A stretch of 64,000 nucleotides of DNA from Nannobrachium achirus. Taxonomy: Eukaryota > Chordata > Actinopteri > Myctophiformes > Myctophidae. A model generated the notes under the pieces. It searched no databases. It was not told where the DNA came from and worked only from the letters and a program-made list of their open reading frames with translations. Where the stretch lies: NCBI GenBank assembly GCA_963921795.1, contig OY997639.1:48345895-48409894 (forward strand). The letters are read 5' to 3'. The position numbers and the translations under genes were made by a program. The first letter of the stretch is position 1; each line of letters opens with the position of its first letter. Below are positions 1 through 9,724 of the stretch, in pieces.

Positions 1-345
1 TTGAACTCTATGTGGGTCCATATTTTCAGAACTTTAACCAAAAATAGCAGATATCCAAGCTCACAACGCCTCGCAGCTTGTAGATCGGCTATTTTCAGCA
101 AAGAGCTTTGGTGTAGAGAGGGAAAAGAGCAGACTAAGTACAGAGTGAAAGGTCAAGTGTATTAAGTGTCAACAGCTCAAGTGGTTAAATATCTGAAAAC
201 CAAAATTGACATGAATCCAAAATACAGATGACCGTGCTGTCAAAGAATGAAACTTATATGGAATCTATGAACATGTTGTGGGGGTCCCTGCTTCATCTCT
301 CTCTCAACTAAGGAGTCCTTGGCCTGAAAACGTTGAAGACCCCTG
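1..345. mobile_element. hAT-like MITE, family A (left end cut by window)
   Basis: This is the right part of a non-autonomous DNA transposon seen in full at 1692-2164, 3042-3476 and 4305-4741. It ends with GTTGAAGACCCCTG, the inverted form of the family's left end CAGGGGTCTTCAAC. It contains the palindromic core (arms with AGCAGAT.TACAAGC and GCTTGTAGATC, about 44-107). It has no coding capacity. The family assignment rests on the 8-bp target duplications of the complete copies. Confidence 0.7.
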
Positions 346-1124
346 CTGTAGAGAATGACGTGTGCAGCGAACATGCACGTTGCCTGAGGGTTGGCAGCTC
401 TGATGGAAAGATTTATCATCCCAAACTCAGTACAAGCCCAATAAAAGCATCGAAGTTTGGATGTATGGTGTGTTCGTTGTGTGACTACGTATGAAGTGTA
501 TAAGGCCACTAAAAGGCATCCTAAATGCGAATCACTTTTTTATATTTCCTCAGGGTATGTCGACGCAGGCAACATCAGACCGTCAAGTCTATCAGATCTG
601 GGTCCTTTTTTGAGGGTGCCAAACTACCTTTAAAATCAATTATGCATTTCATGTACAGGTAGGGGCTGCACTTTTTTAATCTATTTTTTTCTCGTGTACT
701 GACTAAACTTTAAATCAATTATGTTCTGAACTGTGGATGCATTTTGCATGTGCTATCAACACAAAGTTGTTTATGTTTGTCACATCTGAATGTAGTTACA
801 TGTATTGGCCTTTTTAATTGAAACGTATAGTCATTTAGACATATTAATAATGACTTTGAAGGCGTTATAATTTCTAAAATATACAGTAATTAATAAAATG
901 CAGTACTGAAAATAAAAACTGTCCCTTAAGAACGCATCTGTGTCACGCAACCACTTTAAACATTTATTTTTCAGACTAGATAAAAATAGCACATACAAGC
1001 TCAAGGGCAAGGCACTCAGTGGCTCTGAGCTTGTAGATCTGCTATTTCTGAAAAATAAAGATCTTTTAATCTTCATTTATTTATGTAGGCTAATACACAA
1101 CTGATGATTTGACCCTTTCTTTGG
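346..1124. other. Non-coding stretch with one hairpin relic
   Basis: No credible gene is visible. The sequence is AT-rich. At about 983-1050 there is a degenerate copy of the dispersed palindrome (left arm with AAAAATAGCACATACAAGC, right arm GAGCTTGTAGATCTGCTATT). The short open frames here show no recognisable protein. Confidence 0.5.
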
Positions 1125-1691
1125 GTGGGGGATCAAACATACAGATTTGCCCAGGGGTTGCGTCTGCGCCAGATCGACATGATCGACGATGGAATAGCAT
1201 TCAGTACACGCACGCTCACAAAGATGAACTTCAAACTGCGCACTCTCTGCATTCGTGCCATGAAGAGACACAGGAGGAAGACGGGACAGAGACTAGGTGG
1301 TCCACATGAATTCGTTTTGATAGATGAAAGCAACTTTTGTCACAAACGCAAGGTATTTGTCTCTCTGTCTGACTTGACACTACATGGATAATGTTAACAC
1401 GGTTGCACAAACCAAGAGTATAAATGGGAAACTACATTTTCATATTCACATAGTTAATCTAACTGCTGCTCTCGGTGAGAATGTCAAGACTTAAATGAAT
1501 TTGTATTGATGTGTAGTAAATCAGTGGTTCCCAAGTTCCCAACCTGTTGGGTCGGGATTCCCAAATGATTTTGTGGGGTCCTCAGATGATTAACTTAATG
1601 TGCAACGTTTTCTCTCTCCCTAGTAAACAAACCAACATACAGTTTAAGTGTATTGAGAGTATTCGCACATTTCTAAAGAGACAATTTAAAG

Positions 1692-2164
1692 CATGGGTCT
1701 TCAACTAGGGGCTCAGAGTTACTACAGGGGGTCCTCCAAGTCTTTGTGTGATTTTTTTCGGACTTTTTTGTATTAACGACTTGAACCCTATATGGGTCCA
1801 TATTCTCAGAACTTTAACAAAACATAGCAGATATCCGAGCTCACAATGGCTCGCACTGCGAGGCGTTGTTAGCTTGTAGATCGGTTATTTTCAGCAAAGG
1901 TTTGGTGTAGAGGGGAAAAGAGCATACTAAGTACAGTGTGAAAGGTCAAGTGTATTTGGTATCGACAGCTCAGGTCAAGTGTATTTGGTATCGACAGCTC
2001 AAGTGGTTAAATATCTGAAAACACAAATTGACAAGATTCCAATACACTGATGATTGCGCTGTCAAACAGTGAAACTATGTAGAATCTATGAACAGGTTGT
2101 GGTGGTCCCTGCTTCATCTCTTTCAACTAAGGGGTCCTTGGCATGAAAACATTGAAGACCCCTG
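1692..2164. mobile_element. hAT-like MITE, family A, nested in family B
   Basis: A 473-bp element starting CATGGGTCTTCAAC and ending ATTGAAGACCCCTG. The flanks are 8-bp duplications ATTTAAAG (1684-1691) and ATTTAAGG (2165-2172), matching at 7 of 8 bases. It contains the palindromic core at about 1822-1895. A short internal direct duplication (AGCTCA.GTCAAGTGTATT.GGTATCGAC, about 1945-1998) is private to this copy. Confidence 0.8.
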
Positions 2165-2240
2165 ATTTAAGGACTTGTTAGTACCTCTAAAATGAAAAAT
2201 TAAACATTGGCCAAATTGTGAAATATTAGTGGCAGACATA

Positions 2241-2321
2241 GTGAAAATAGCCGATCTACATGCTCACAACGCCTCCCGTTGCGAGGCGTTGGGAGCATGT
2301 AGATCGATCTGCTATTTTCAA
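2241..2321. repeat. Dispersed palindrome (copy in family B MITE)
   Basis: The left arm GTGAAAATAGCCGATCTACA is mirrored by a right arm running to GATCTGCTATTTTCA, around a CGCCTC..GAGGCG stem. Transcribed, it could fold into a long hairpin. It is one of the best preserved copies of a family described under findings. Confidence 0.7.
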
Positions 2322-2761
2322 AATAGAACCATGTTATACTAAATGTAATGCCTCAGCTCTTAGTATTCATCAGGTTAAAATATGATTCTTTTGGGGGTCG
2401 CGACCAGAAAAGGTTACGAACCACTGCAGTAAATGAGCAATGTACAGTATTAGTCCTTTTTTGATTCTGACATGCTCTTGTTTTTTATGTCAACAGTATG
2501 GACGAGGACGGTTTGGCGGCACATGGAGAAGACGCAAGTGGGTGTTTGGAATCCTGGGGATCAAAGGAAGCAGACGCTTGCCAGTTCTGAGACTGGTGAA
2601 AAAACGTTCAAGGCGCCAACTACAGTACTACCAATCATCAACAGGCATGTACGTCCAGGATCATCTATAGTCAGCGATCAATGGAGAGCATATGTTGGTG
2701 CGCTTTCTGCAGCAGGTTACAACCATTACTCAGTTAACCATAGTAAATCCTTTGTTGACCC

Positions 2762-3624
2762 TGAAAGTGGAGCGCACACACAAAATATAGAAAGAGCATG
2801 GGGAGTATACAAAGGTCAAGTGTGGCGACAGAGAGGAAACAGGAATGTGCATTTTCTAAAGGAGCATTTGGCCTTTATAGAATGGACATATTGGCTAGGT
2901 AGGAGGCATAAGTATGGTCCCTTGGGACGGTTAATTAAGGATATCCGCCAAAACTTTAAAATGAAATGATGGAAGAAAGAAGTAAAGGTTGGCAATGGGG
3001 ATTAAATAGTAATGATGAAGCTGCAATCCATACCTTTATTTCAGGGGTCTTCAACAGGGGTCCGGGACCCCTAGGGGGTCCTCAGAGTAACTACAGGGGG
3101 GCCTCCAAATCTTTGTGTGATAGAAGCTTTTGTTTCTCCTTTTTTATATTAACCACTTGAACCATGGTGTCCTTATTCTGAGAATAGACAAAAATAGCAG
3201 ATCTACAAGCTCACAACGCCTCGCGCTGCAAGGCGTTGAGAGCTCGGCAAAGAGGTTTGGCGTAGAGGGGAAAAAGAGCAGACTAATTACAGAGTGAAAG
3301 GTTAGTTGATTAAGTATTGACGGTTAAATATATGAAAACCCAAATTGACATGAATCCAAAATACGCTGATGATTGTGCCATGAAACCATGATACTATATG
3401 AAAAGGTTGTGGGGGTCCCTGCTTCATCTCTTTCTCGACTAAGGGGTCCTTGGCCTGAAAATGTTGAAGACCCGTGCTTTATTCAGTAAAAAAAAAAAGA
3501 AATGTAAATGGGACAATGCGCAGTGGCTAGTTTCAGCTAGAGCGAAACTAGAATGGAGAATTAAGACGACTCCTTCCCTCCACTAGTCTTTTTTTTGTTT
3601 TGTTTTGTTTTATTTTATATTTAA
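2762..3624 (+). repeat. Tandem segmental duplication, copy 1
   Basis: About 860 bp here is repeated nearly exactly at 4025-4886. The unit holds the last third of the Merlin transposase exon B, a family A MITE, and an adjoining stretch ending in a T-rich TTTTGTTTTGTTTT run. The MITE keeps the same imperfect target duplications in both copies, so it was in place before the duplication. Confidence 0.85.
3042..3476. mobile_element. hAT-like MITE, family A
   Basis: A 435-bp element starting CAGGGGTCTTCAAC and ending GTTGAAGACCCGTG. Target duplications are CTTTATTT (3034-3041) and CTTTATTC (3477-3484). The palindrome inside (about 3188-3245) has lost most of its right arm. Confidence 0.85.
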
Positions 3625-3834
3625 CCTGGGTCCCCCACAGAACACACAAGCCATCTCTGTACCTAATAGTACGTCTTCCCATTTCTTTGGTCAGATTGGA
3701 ACAGCAGTATATTTGAATTGGAAAGACATTTGCTGGGGACATGTGTTTTGGTTCAAATAGATTTTTGATTTAATTAAACAAAGCTATGGGGAAATGTTCT
3801 GAAAAGAAACGAGATGCCACAGTCCAAACGTTTT
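3625..3834. other. Spacer between duplicated segments
   Basis: Short unassigned sequence. It begins with a CTGGGTCCCCCACAGAACAC segment that appears in inverted orientation just after the end of copy 2 (about 4890-4911). No gene is seen. Confidence 0.4.
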
Positions 3835-4022
3835 CCGGCAGGTGTATTTGCCATGGTGTTTTCCTCCTCGTCGGAGCTGAGAATTTTCACACGTGATTCA
3901 AAGATAATCGTCTCGAACTTATAGTCAGAAAGGATTGCAGTTGTAGGTCCCGGTTCACGGTCTCCAGTGCTGTCATAAAAATATCAATAGTGGTTAAACT
4001 GGTGGTGAGTCTATTTAGCTAC
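3835..4022 (-). pseudogene. Acidic exon-like fragment, copy 1 (function unknown)
   Basis: On the minus strand this reads as a short coding-like segment (D.KFETIIFESRVKILSSDEE, then Met-rich and basic residues with AGKR). The same segment lies at about 5410-5600 with a frame change. It may be an exon of the CCDC106-like genes whose C-terminal exon lies at 9239-9552, but that link is inference from proximity and strand. It is cut abruptly at about 4022, where the duplicated Merlin segment starts. Confidence 0.35.
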
Positions 4023-4024
4023 CT

Positions 4025-4886
4025 TGAAAGTGGAGCGCACACACAAAATATAGAAACAACATGGGGAGTTTACAAAGGTCAAGTGTGGCGACAGAGAGGA
4101 AACGGGAATGTGCATTTTCTAAAGGAGCATTTGGCCTTTATAGAATGGACATATTGGCTAGGTAGGAGGCATAAGTATGGTCCCTTGGGACGGTTAATTA
4201 AGGATATCCGCCAAAACTTTAAAACGAAATGATGGAAGAAAGAAGAAAAGGTTGGCAATGGGGATTAAATAGTAATGATGAAGCTGCAATCCATACCTTT
4301 ATTTCAGGGGTCTTCAACAGGGGGTCCGGGACCCCTAGGGGGTCCTCAAAGTAACTACAGGGGGCCCTCCAAATCTTTGTGTGATAGAATCTTTTGTTTC
4401 TCTTTCTTTATATTAACCACTTGAACCATGGTGTCCTTATTCTGAGAATAGCCAAAAATAGCAGATCTACAAGCTCACAACGCCTAGCGCTGCAAGAGCT
4501 CGGCAAAGAGGTTTGGCGTAGAGGGGAAAAAGAGCAGACTAATTACAGAGTGAAAGGTTAGTAGATTAAGTATTGACGGTTCAAGTGGTTAAATATATGA
4601 AAACCCAAATTGACATGAATCCAAAATACGCTGATGATTGTGCCGTGAAACGATGATACTATATGAAAAGGTTGTGGGGGTCCCTGCTTCATCTCTTTCT
4701 CGACTAAGGGGTCCTTGGCCTGAAAATGTTGAAGACCTGTGCTTTATTCATAAAAAAAAAAAAGGTAAATGGGACAATGGGCAGTGGCTAGTTTCAGCTA
4801 GAGCGAAACTAGAATGGAGAATTAAGACGACTCCTTCCCTCCACTAGTCTTTTTTTGTTTTGTTTTGTTTTCTTTTATATTTAACC
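4025..4886 (+). repeat. Tandem segmental duplication, copy 2
   Basis: Second copy of the unit at 2762-3624. The Merlin part keeps only the last 69 or so codons (ESGAHTQNIETTWGVYKG onwards), including the catalytic Glu but neither Asp. At its left edge it is fused to the acidic exon-like fragment. Confidence 0.85.
4305..4741. mobile_element. hAT-like MITE, family A
   Basis: The duplicate of the element at 3042-3476, with the same imperfect target duplications CTTTATTT (4297-4304) and CTTTATTC (4742-4749). Its palindrome (about 4452-4500) has a further deletion in the loop. Confidence 0.85.
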
Positions 4887-5058
4887 ACGTGTTCTGCTGG
4901 GGACCCAGGATAGAATCAAGGGCCCAATAATATGTTTTAGATTTCAGCTTTTATTATAAGAAATAGTCTATTTTTCTTTTCTTTAACACATTTTTTTAGT
5001 TCCAAGAACAAATCAAGCAGTTGTTTCAGAACTCAGTGCTGTACCTTGACTTACCTTC

Positions 5059-5108
5059 CTGGTCGTTATTTCCATCTTCTGAAGGCCTACTACTTTCTGC
5101 GACCTCTG
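5059..5108 (-). pseudogene. Small exon-like segment with splice sites
   Basis: On the minus strand a 50-nt segment is bounded by TTTCTCTTACAG and GTAAGTCAAGG, both strong splice signals. It reads EVAESSRPSEDGNNDQEG in one frame. It lies downstream of the acidic fragment at 5.4-5.6 kb on the same strand, so it may be another exon of that unknown gene. Confidence 0.35.
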
Positions 5109-5399
5109 TAAGAGAAACAAACATTGCCCACAAGCAGAATTACAATATTAATTAGAATTCAATACTTATGCTGGCCACTACAGTAAATATCATCAACAGT
5201 GTTTGAAGTTACTAACGCAGCAGTAGCTGATGCCAATAGCTGGTTAGCTAAATAGACCTCCCATAAGGTCCTGCAGGAGATAGGTCTACTGTATTTTCAC
5301 CCCCAACAACAAACACCAAGGTATAACAGAAAAGAGAAAAGTATTGAAATTAAAATAAGACTGACCTTCTGACTCGCTAATAAACCTCCTCTGGTTTAC

Positions 5400-5610
5400 G
5401 CAAACGTTTCCCAGCACGTGTTGGTGCCATGGTGACAGTGTTGTCCTCCTCTTCAGAGCAGAGAATTTTCACGCGTGATTCAAAGATAAATCGTCTCAAA
5501 CTTATAGTCAGAAAGGATTTCAATGGTAGGTCCCGGTTCACGGTCTACAGTGCTGTCCAAAAAATATGTATAGTGGTTAAACTGGGGAGTCTTACAATGT
5601 GTTTTGAGCT
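5400..5610 (-). pseudogene. Acidic exon-like fragment, copy 2
   Basis: Homologous to 3835-4022. The minus strand reads an SEEEDNTVTMAPTRAGKRLR segment next to a conserved STVDREPGPTIEILSDYKFE segment. A single extra T between them (near 5487) puts the two halves in different frames, so at least one copy is broken. The family is not recognised with confidence. Confidence 0.35.
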
Positions 5611-5639
5611 TATCAATTACTAATACTATATTTTTAGTC

Positions 5640-6740
5640 TTCCGTCGCATCTCATAACAGCTTGACATGTTGATCCTGAACCTGTATTAAAGGACGACTT
5701 CATTACTTTTCTACATATCTTCATATAATTCATCCTCAATAATGATCACGATAACATGTGCCCTGTGTCTCTTAGGAGGGCTGTGTGCATTTCAACATCC
5801 CATCGTTGAGTGACACAGTGTCACACAACCACTCAAAAGAACGAATGCGTAAATATCAACATTTCTATCAATTTTTGCAGTGAATTACCAATCAAGACAT
5901 TCTTGAAAAAAGATCTTGCCTTTCTTGAGTTATGCCACCTGCAACTTCAACGTCTCAATCTGCAGTTCTAGAAGTTTAACAGTGTTCAGCATCCCATCTA
6001 CCATTGACATCATCAATGGGAATTACAAGATACTAGAAAATGCAGGCTTTCTATTTCTTAAAGTTATCAAAAATGCTTCTTGTGATGATAAAATCTGAAT
6101 TTAAAAATATTGTTTTCCCTAAACAATTAGCCAAACAATGTCACTGGTAGATGGGTATCTGAAACACCCATAGCCCTTATAAGCGACGCAGGCAGAGGTA
6201 GAATTAAAGTGTGCTATGTTATCGTGAACATGCATTGTGGACCAATTATATTAAGGTTGGTTTAAAGTGGTCCTTTGAAATAATTATTACATAGCTTATA
6301 GATCTGCAAAGTCAAAGAACATGCTGCCACAGCACCAACAGTGCCAGTGGTCTAGTATGAGGGCCAAAAAATATTAACCCTTTGGCCAACCGCCTAGACT
6401 GACAAGTTGCAGTGCTCTTTCCAGTCGTCAGCATGTGCAGCCTAAATTCCAAACCCCTATACACTGGATGTTGTGCGCAACACAGTCTTTGTTTTACCCC
6501 CCCAAGCTGTATACAGCTATTGATAAATAGAAGTGTTTTTTTCTTTCTCCTTTTTCTTCTTCTCTTCATCAGATACTGAGCTAGACAAAGTGTAGGAGGC
6601 TGTAGATGCTCTTTCAGTCTTAACAGGTGCATTGACAGAGGTTGCATTGACATGTCTCGCACCCAGGACTGCAATAAGAAAATATATTGGGACCGCTCTG
6701 ACATGTCCATTTATACTGCACGCAACATTTTTGGGGTGTC
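5640..6740. other. Non-coding stretch
   Basis: No gene, RNA or complete mobile element could be recognised in this AT-rich stretch. The 132-codon minus-strand open frame at 6312-6710 has no domain or coding bias that I can see. Confidence 0.4.
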
Positions 6741-6743
6741 AGA

Positions 6744-6944
6744 CCGCCATTCCGAAACACCGCCATTCCGAACATTGACTAGGGTTAGGGTTAGGGTTAG
6801 GGTTAGGGGTAGGGTTAGGGGTAGGGTTAGGGTTAGTTAGGGTTAGGGTTAGGGTTAGGGTTAGGGTAAGGGTTAGGGTTAGGGTTAGGGGTAGGGTTAG
6901 GGTTAGAAGTCAATGTTCGGAATGGCGGTGTTTCGGAATGGCGG
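6744..6944. mobile_element. Interstitial telomeric repeat flanked by perfect 37-bp inverted repeats
   Basis: About 127 bp of TTAGGG-type repeats (6781-6907, with some GGGGTA and GGGTAA variants) lies between perfect inverted repeats at 6744-6780 and 6908-6944. Each arm contains two CCGCCATTCCGAA motifs. The arms match over all 37 bases. No clean target duplication was seen, although both flanks contain GGTGT. The arms suggest a small transposable or foldback unit that has captured a telomere-like array, not a simple fusion scar. Confidence 0.8.
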
Positions 6945-7269
6945 GGTGTAACCATTTTTGGAATGCCTGTTCTGTTTGTGACATCAATTGTCTGGATATT
7001 GGTTGCTCCATAACTTCTATGACATTAGTCTTGTGTGTATTGGTACTGCATAGATGGGGACATAGGGACCTTCAATGAGTCGAACGTGGGAGCGGTTTAC
7101 ACCGCTCATCAGTAAGAGCATGTCAGAACCAGAAGGACTAATAATGGAAGCAGCAGTTATATTTAATATGTCGATATGATAATGTAGTTCAAGTGATGCC
7201 GTTTGTACACTACGTTTGCACAACCCTGCTAGGAATATCAGTGTAGTGGCAAGTCTGACAGGGAGACGA

Positions 7270-7420
7270 TTAGCTTCGTTTTGAGGCAAAAGTGTCTCCC
7301 TCCTTAATCTCCTCATGGCATGAATGCAGAGTGTGCAGTTTGGAGTTAATCTTTGAGGGGGCATTGACTGAATGCAACCCCATCATCAATGGTGATGTGG
7401 CACTGCACGACCATGAAAAA
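7270..7420 (-). pseudogene. Second Merlin transposase relic
   Basis: The minus strand encodes an IDDGVAFSQ segment and, after a break, a LCIHAMRRLRRE segment. These align with IDDGIAFSTRTL and LCIRAMKRHRRK of the Merlin exon at 1.1-1.35 kb. Stops and frame changes interrupt it. None of the catalytic residues are seen here. Confidence 0.5.
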
Positions 7421-7479
7421 AAGTGCATGACTCAAGGAATTCAGACCCACCACTGACTTGACCTTTAGATGGGTTTCAT

Positions 7480-7660
7480 TCTTAGATACTGTTTGTGTAG
7501 GTGTGTTGTTCTTAAATTCTTGATTTTTTTCTGGGTTTACCGTCTGAAGTTCAGCAATAGCTGCATGATTCACAAAGGGAAATAGTCTGTTACACTCAAC
7601 TAAAAAATAGAAAATAAAACAGTATTTTCTGAACTTTTTTCTAAACAACTCAGACATTAT
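7480..7660 (-). pseudogene. CCDC106-like C-terminal fragment (degenerate)
   Basis: The minus strand reads NHAAIAELQTVNPEKNQEFK, matching the RAPIAELERVKPEKYKEL block of the better copy at 9239-9552. Upstream and downstream frames are broken. Confidence 0.4.
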
Positions 7661-7703
7661 CAATAAAAGGAATAAAATGAAACAAAATCTACTTTTGGCT
7701 AAA

Positions 7704-8043
7704 AGGAGTATTTAACCCCCCCAATTATTTTTCCTATTTATTAGTCACACCAGGGAGAGCTGAGTTCAATAATATATTTTTGTATTTGTTGCATTCCGAT
7801 GACAAAACAAAATATTGGAGTAAATTTACCCCCATTGATTCTGGATGGGGACCCAAATGCATGGGCCTGGATTGGGACCCAAATACAAGACCCTGGATAG
7901 GGACCCAAATGCATTTGTGTGAGAATCAATGGGGGTTAAATGTATGGTCATGGGTAAAGTTAATTTACCTTAATATTTTAACTCAAGTCTCCATGGTGTG
8001 ACTGATCAATAGAACAAAGGCATTTTGGGGGTGAACTACTCCT
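7704..8043. mobile_element. piggyBac-like MITE with TTAA target
   Basis: The imperfect inverted ends start AGGAGTATTTAACCCCCC on the left and AGGAGTAGTTCACCCCCA when the right end is reversed. Further matches (AGTCACACCA) follow inward. The right flank is TTAATGCC and the left is GGCTAAA. The unoccupied site GGCTTAATGCC is present in the related repeat at 10767-10777, which supports insertion into TTAA. An inner inverted pair (ACCCCCATTGATTCT / AGAATCAATGGGGGT) forms a second stem. Confidence 0.65.
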
Positions 8044-8139
8044 TTAATGCCAGTATGCACCACACATTTGACATAGGTTCCCAGTAAAATAAAAAACAAT
8101 TACTTCTTCGGAGTAATGTCAAGATGCAAATTACTCTGT

Positions 8140-9200
8140 TATAGTTCAACAGTACAGAAAAAGGAGCAAAGACTTGAAGACTACCATTTTGTATGAAAGT
8201 GCTTCTTAATTCCTTGTATCTGTCTGTTTGCCCACTTAAGTTCAGCAATAGCTGCCTGATTCATTCAGTTTTAATAGGGTCAAAGGTCTGTTACACTTTC
8301 CAGACCAGAGGTTTCTTCACCCTCTCCCCTCAGCGACACAAAAGAACTGGGACATTATCAATAAAAGGAATAAAATGAAATAAAATCTACCTTTGTCTGG
8401 TGGTGCACACTGTCATTAATTTCCCAGTAAAACCTAAATCAATTACTTCTTTGAAGTAATCTCGGGAATAAAAGGGTATAATGTCAGAGGTCAGACATCA
8501 TAGGGCTTTGACATAACAAATAACTGAATAAGCATCTGTGGCCCATTTTCTGCCATTTCTTTATCCAGAACAGAGGGAGTACAGAAAGTGGAGCATAGTT
8601 CAGTTTAAGGAAGACTACCATTGTCTATGAAAGTGTTTATAAATTCCTTGTGTCATTCAGGGTTTGCCCTCTGATGCTGCCCCATTCACAAAGGTCAATG
8701 GTCTGTAACACTCTACTATAAAATAAAAAATACAATAAGTTTCTGCACTTTACTTCTCCAGACCAGAGGTTTCAATATTCTCCCTTCAGCAACACAAAAC
8801 AACTGGGACATTATCAATAAAAGCAATGAAATGAAACAAAATCTGCTTTTGGCTTGCCAGTGTGCGCCACACATTTTACATAAGTTCAAAAACAATTACT
8901 TCTTCTGAGTAATGTCAAGATGCAAATAACTGTTCTAGTTCAACAGTACAGAAAAAGGAGCAAAGACTTGAAGAATACCAAGTGATTCTTAATTCTTTGT
9001 ATCTTTCTGCGTTTGGCCACTTAAGTTCAGCAATAGCTGCCTGTTTCATTCAGTTGTAATAGGGTCAAAGGTCTGTTACACTTTCCAGACCAGAGGTTTC
9101 TTCACCCTCTCCCCTCAGCAACACAAAAGAACGGGGACATTATCAATAAAAGGAATAAAATAAAATAAGATCTACGTTTGGCTTATGTGAAATGTGTGGT
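8140..9200 (-). repeat. Tandem degenerate CCDC106-like 3' exon units
   Basis: At least two relic units occur here on the minus strand. Each has an AIAEL-type block (about 8200-8265, about 9005-9050). The shared tail contains the motifs GGGACATTATCAATAAAAG and CCAGACCAGAGGTTTC, which recur near 8290, 8760, 9090 and 10677. The units appear to come from local duplication of one terminal exon with its 3' flank. None has an open frame of useful length. Confidence 0.5.
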
Positions 9201-9238
9201 GCACAACGGCATTAAGTTCCCAGTAAAACCAAAAACAA

Positions 9239-9552
9239 TTACTTCTTTGAAGTAATGTCAAGAAGCACATTACTATCTTTTAGTTGAGCAATTGTGCTGG
9301 CGTCTGGTTCTCGAACACAGTAAGTTGAGCAGATTTGAGCAAACATTAGAAGACTACTCCCCTTTATGAATGCGCTTCTTAATTCCTTGTATTTTTCAGG
9401 TTTTACCCTCTCAAGCTCAGCAATAGGCGCCCGATTCACAATTGTATTCCGGTCGATATTCACTTTCCAGTAAGCCTGTGACTTGCTTTTTCCTTTCTTC
9501 ACCAGCTCCAACACCTTTTTGTACCTCTCAATGGATGGTTCTAGGGTCTTCA
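9239..9552 (-). pseudogene. CCDC106-like C-terminal exon (best preserved copy)
   Basis: A minus-strand exon preceded by a good acceptor (TTTTCCTTACACAG) and open to a TAA at 9239-9241. It encodes about 104 residues: a helical SIERYKKVLELVKKGKSKSQ segment, then VNIDRNTIVNRAPIAELERV and PEKYKEL. This block resembles the conserved C-terminus of CCDC106-like proteins, which are multicopy in fishes. That assignment is from memory of the family and not a search. No upstream exon could be joined to it, so whether it belongs to a working gene is open. Confidence 0.45.
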
Positions 9553-9724
9553 CTGTGTAAGGAAAAGACACATTCAGAACATGTACCTGTCATCTAGCCC
9601 TCATGCCTCTGAATTCTTATGCATATGCGCTTCATAGTATAAATTAGGATCCTCTAAAAAAACTAAGGAAACACTGCTTTAATCCATTATATCTCTGCTT
9701 TAATGATTAATGTAATGAGTAATG

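Larger units (their letters stand above)
1522..2426. mobile_element. hAT-like MITE, family B (CAGTGGTTC ends), host of a nested element
   Basis: The element begins CAGTGGTTC and ends GAACCACTG. It is flanked by 8-bp target duplications that differ at one base (TAGTAAAT at 1514-1521, CAGTAAAT at 2427-2434), the size typical of hAT transposons. The ends are rich in GGGGTCC/GGGTCG motifs. It sits inside the intron of the Merlin transposase and carries a family A element at 1692-2164 plus a palindrome at about 2241-2321. It has no open frame. A reversed relative lies at 27420-27786. Confidence 0.8.
1125..2968 (+). pseudogene. Merlin (IS1016/ISXO2-like) transposase, intron-containing and frameshifted
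   Basis: This is a relic of a Merlin-superfamily DDE transposase, the eukaryotic relatives of bacterial IS1016. Exon A (about 1125-1352) ends in LGGPHEFVLIDESNF..KRK and supplies the first catalytic Asp (IDES). A GT-AG intron (1353-2496) joins it in phase to exon B (2497-2968), which starts YGRGRFGGTWRRRKWVFG. Exon B has the second Asp in SIVSDQWRAY and the catalytic Glu in HTQNIERAWG, then a basic tail ending near 2968. A net 1-nt shift near 2610-2640 breaks exon B, so no intact enzyme is made. The N-terminal zinc-binding part is not recognised. The intron carries two nested MITEs. No terminal inverted repeats of the Merlin element were found. Confidence 0.75.

Noticed and set aside
6652-6840. 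Arg/Val-rich open frame near 6.8 kb
   Set aside because: Translation of the TTAGGG repeat.
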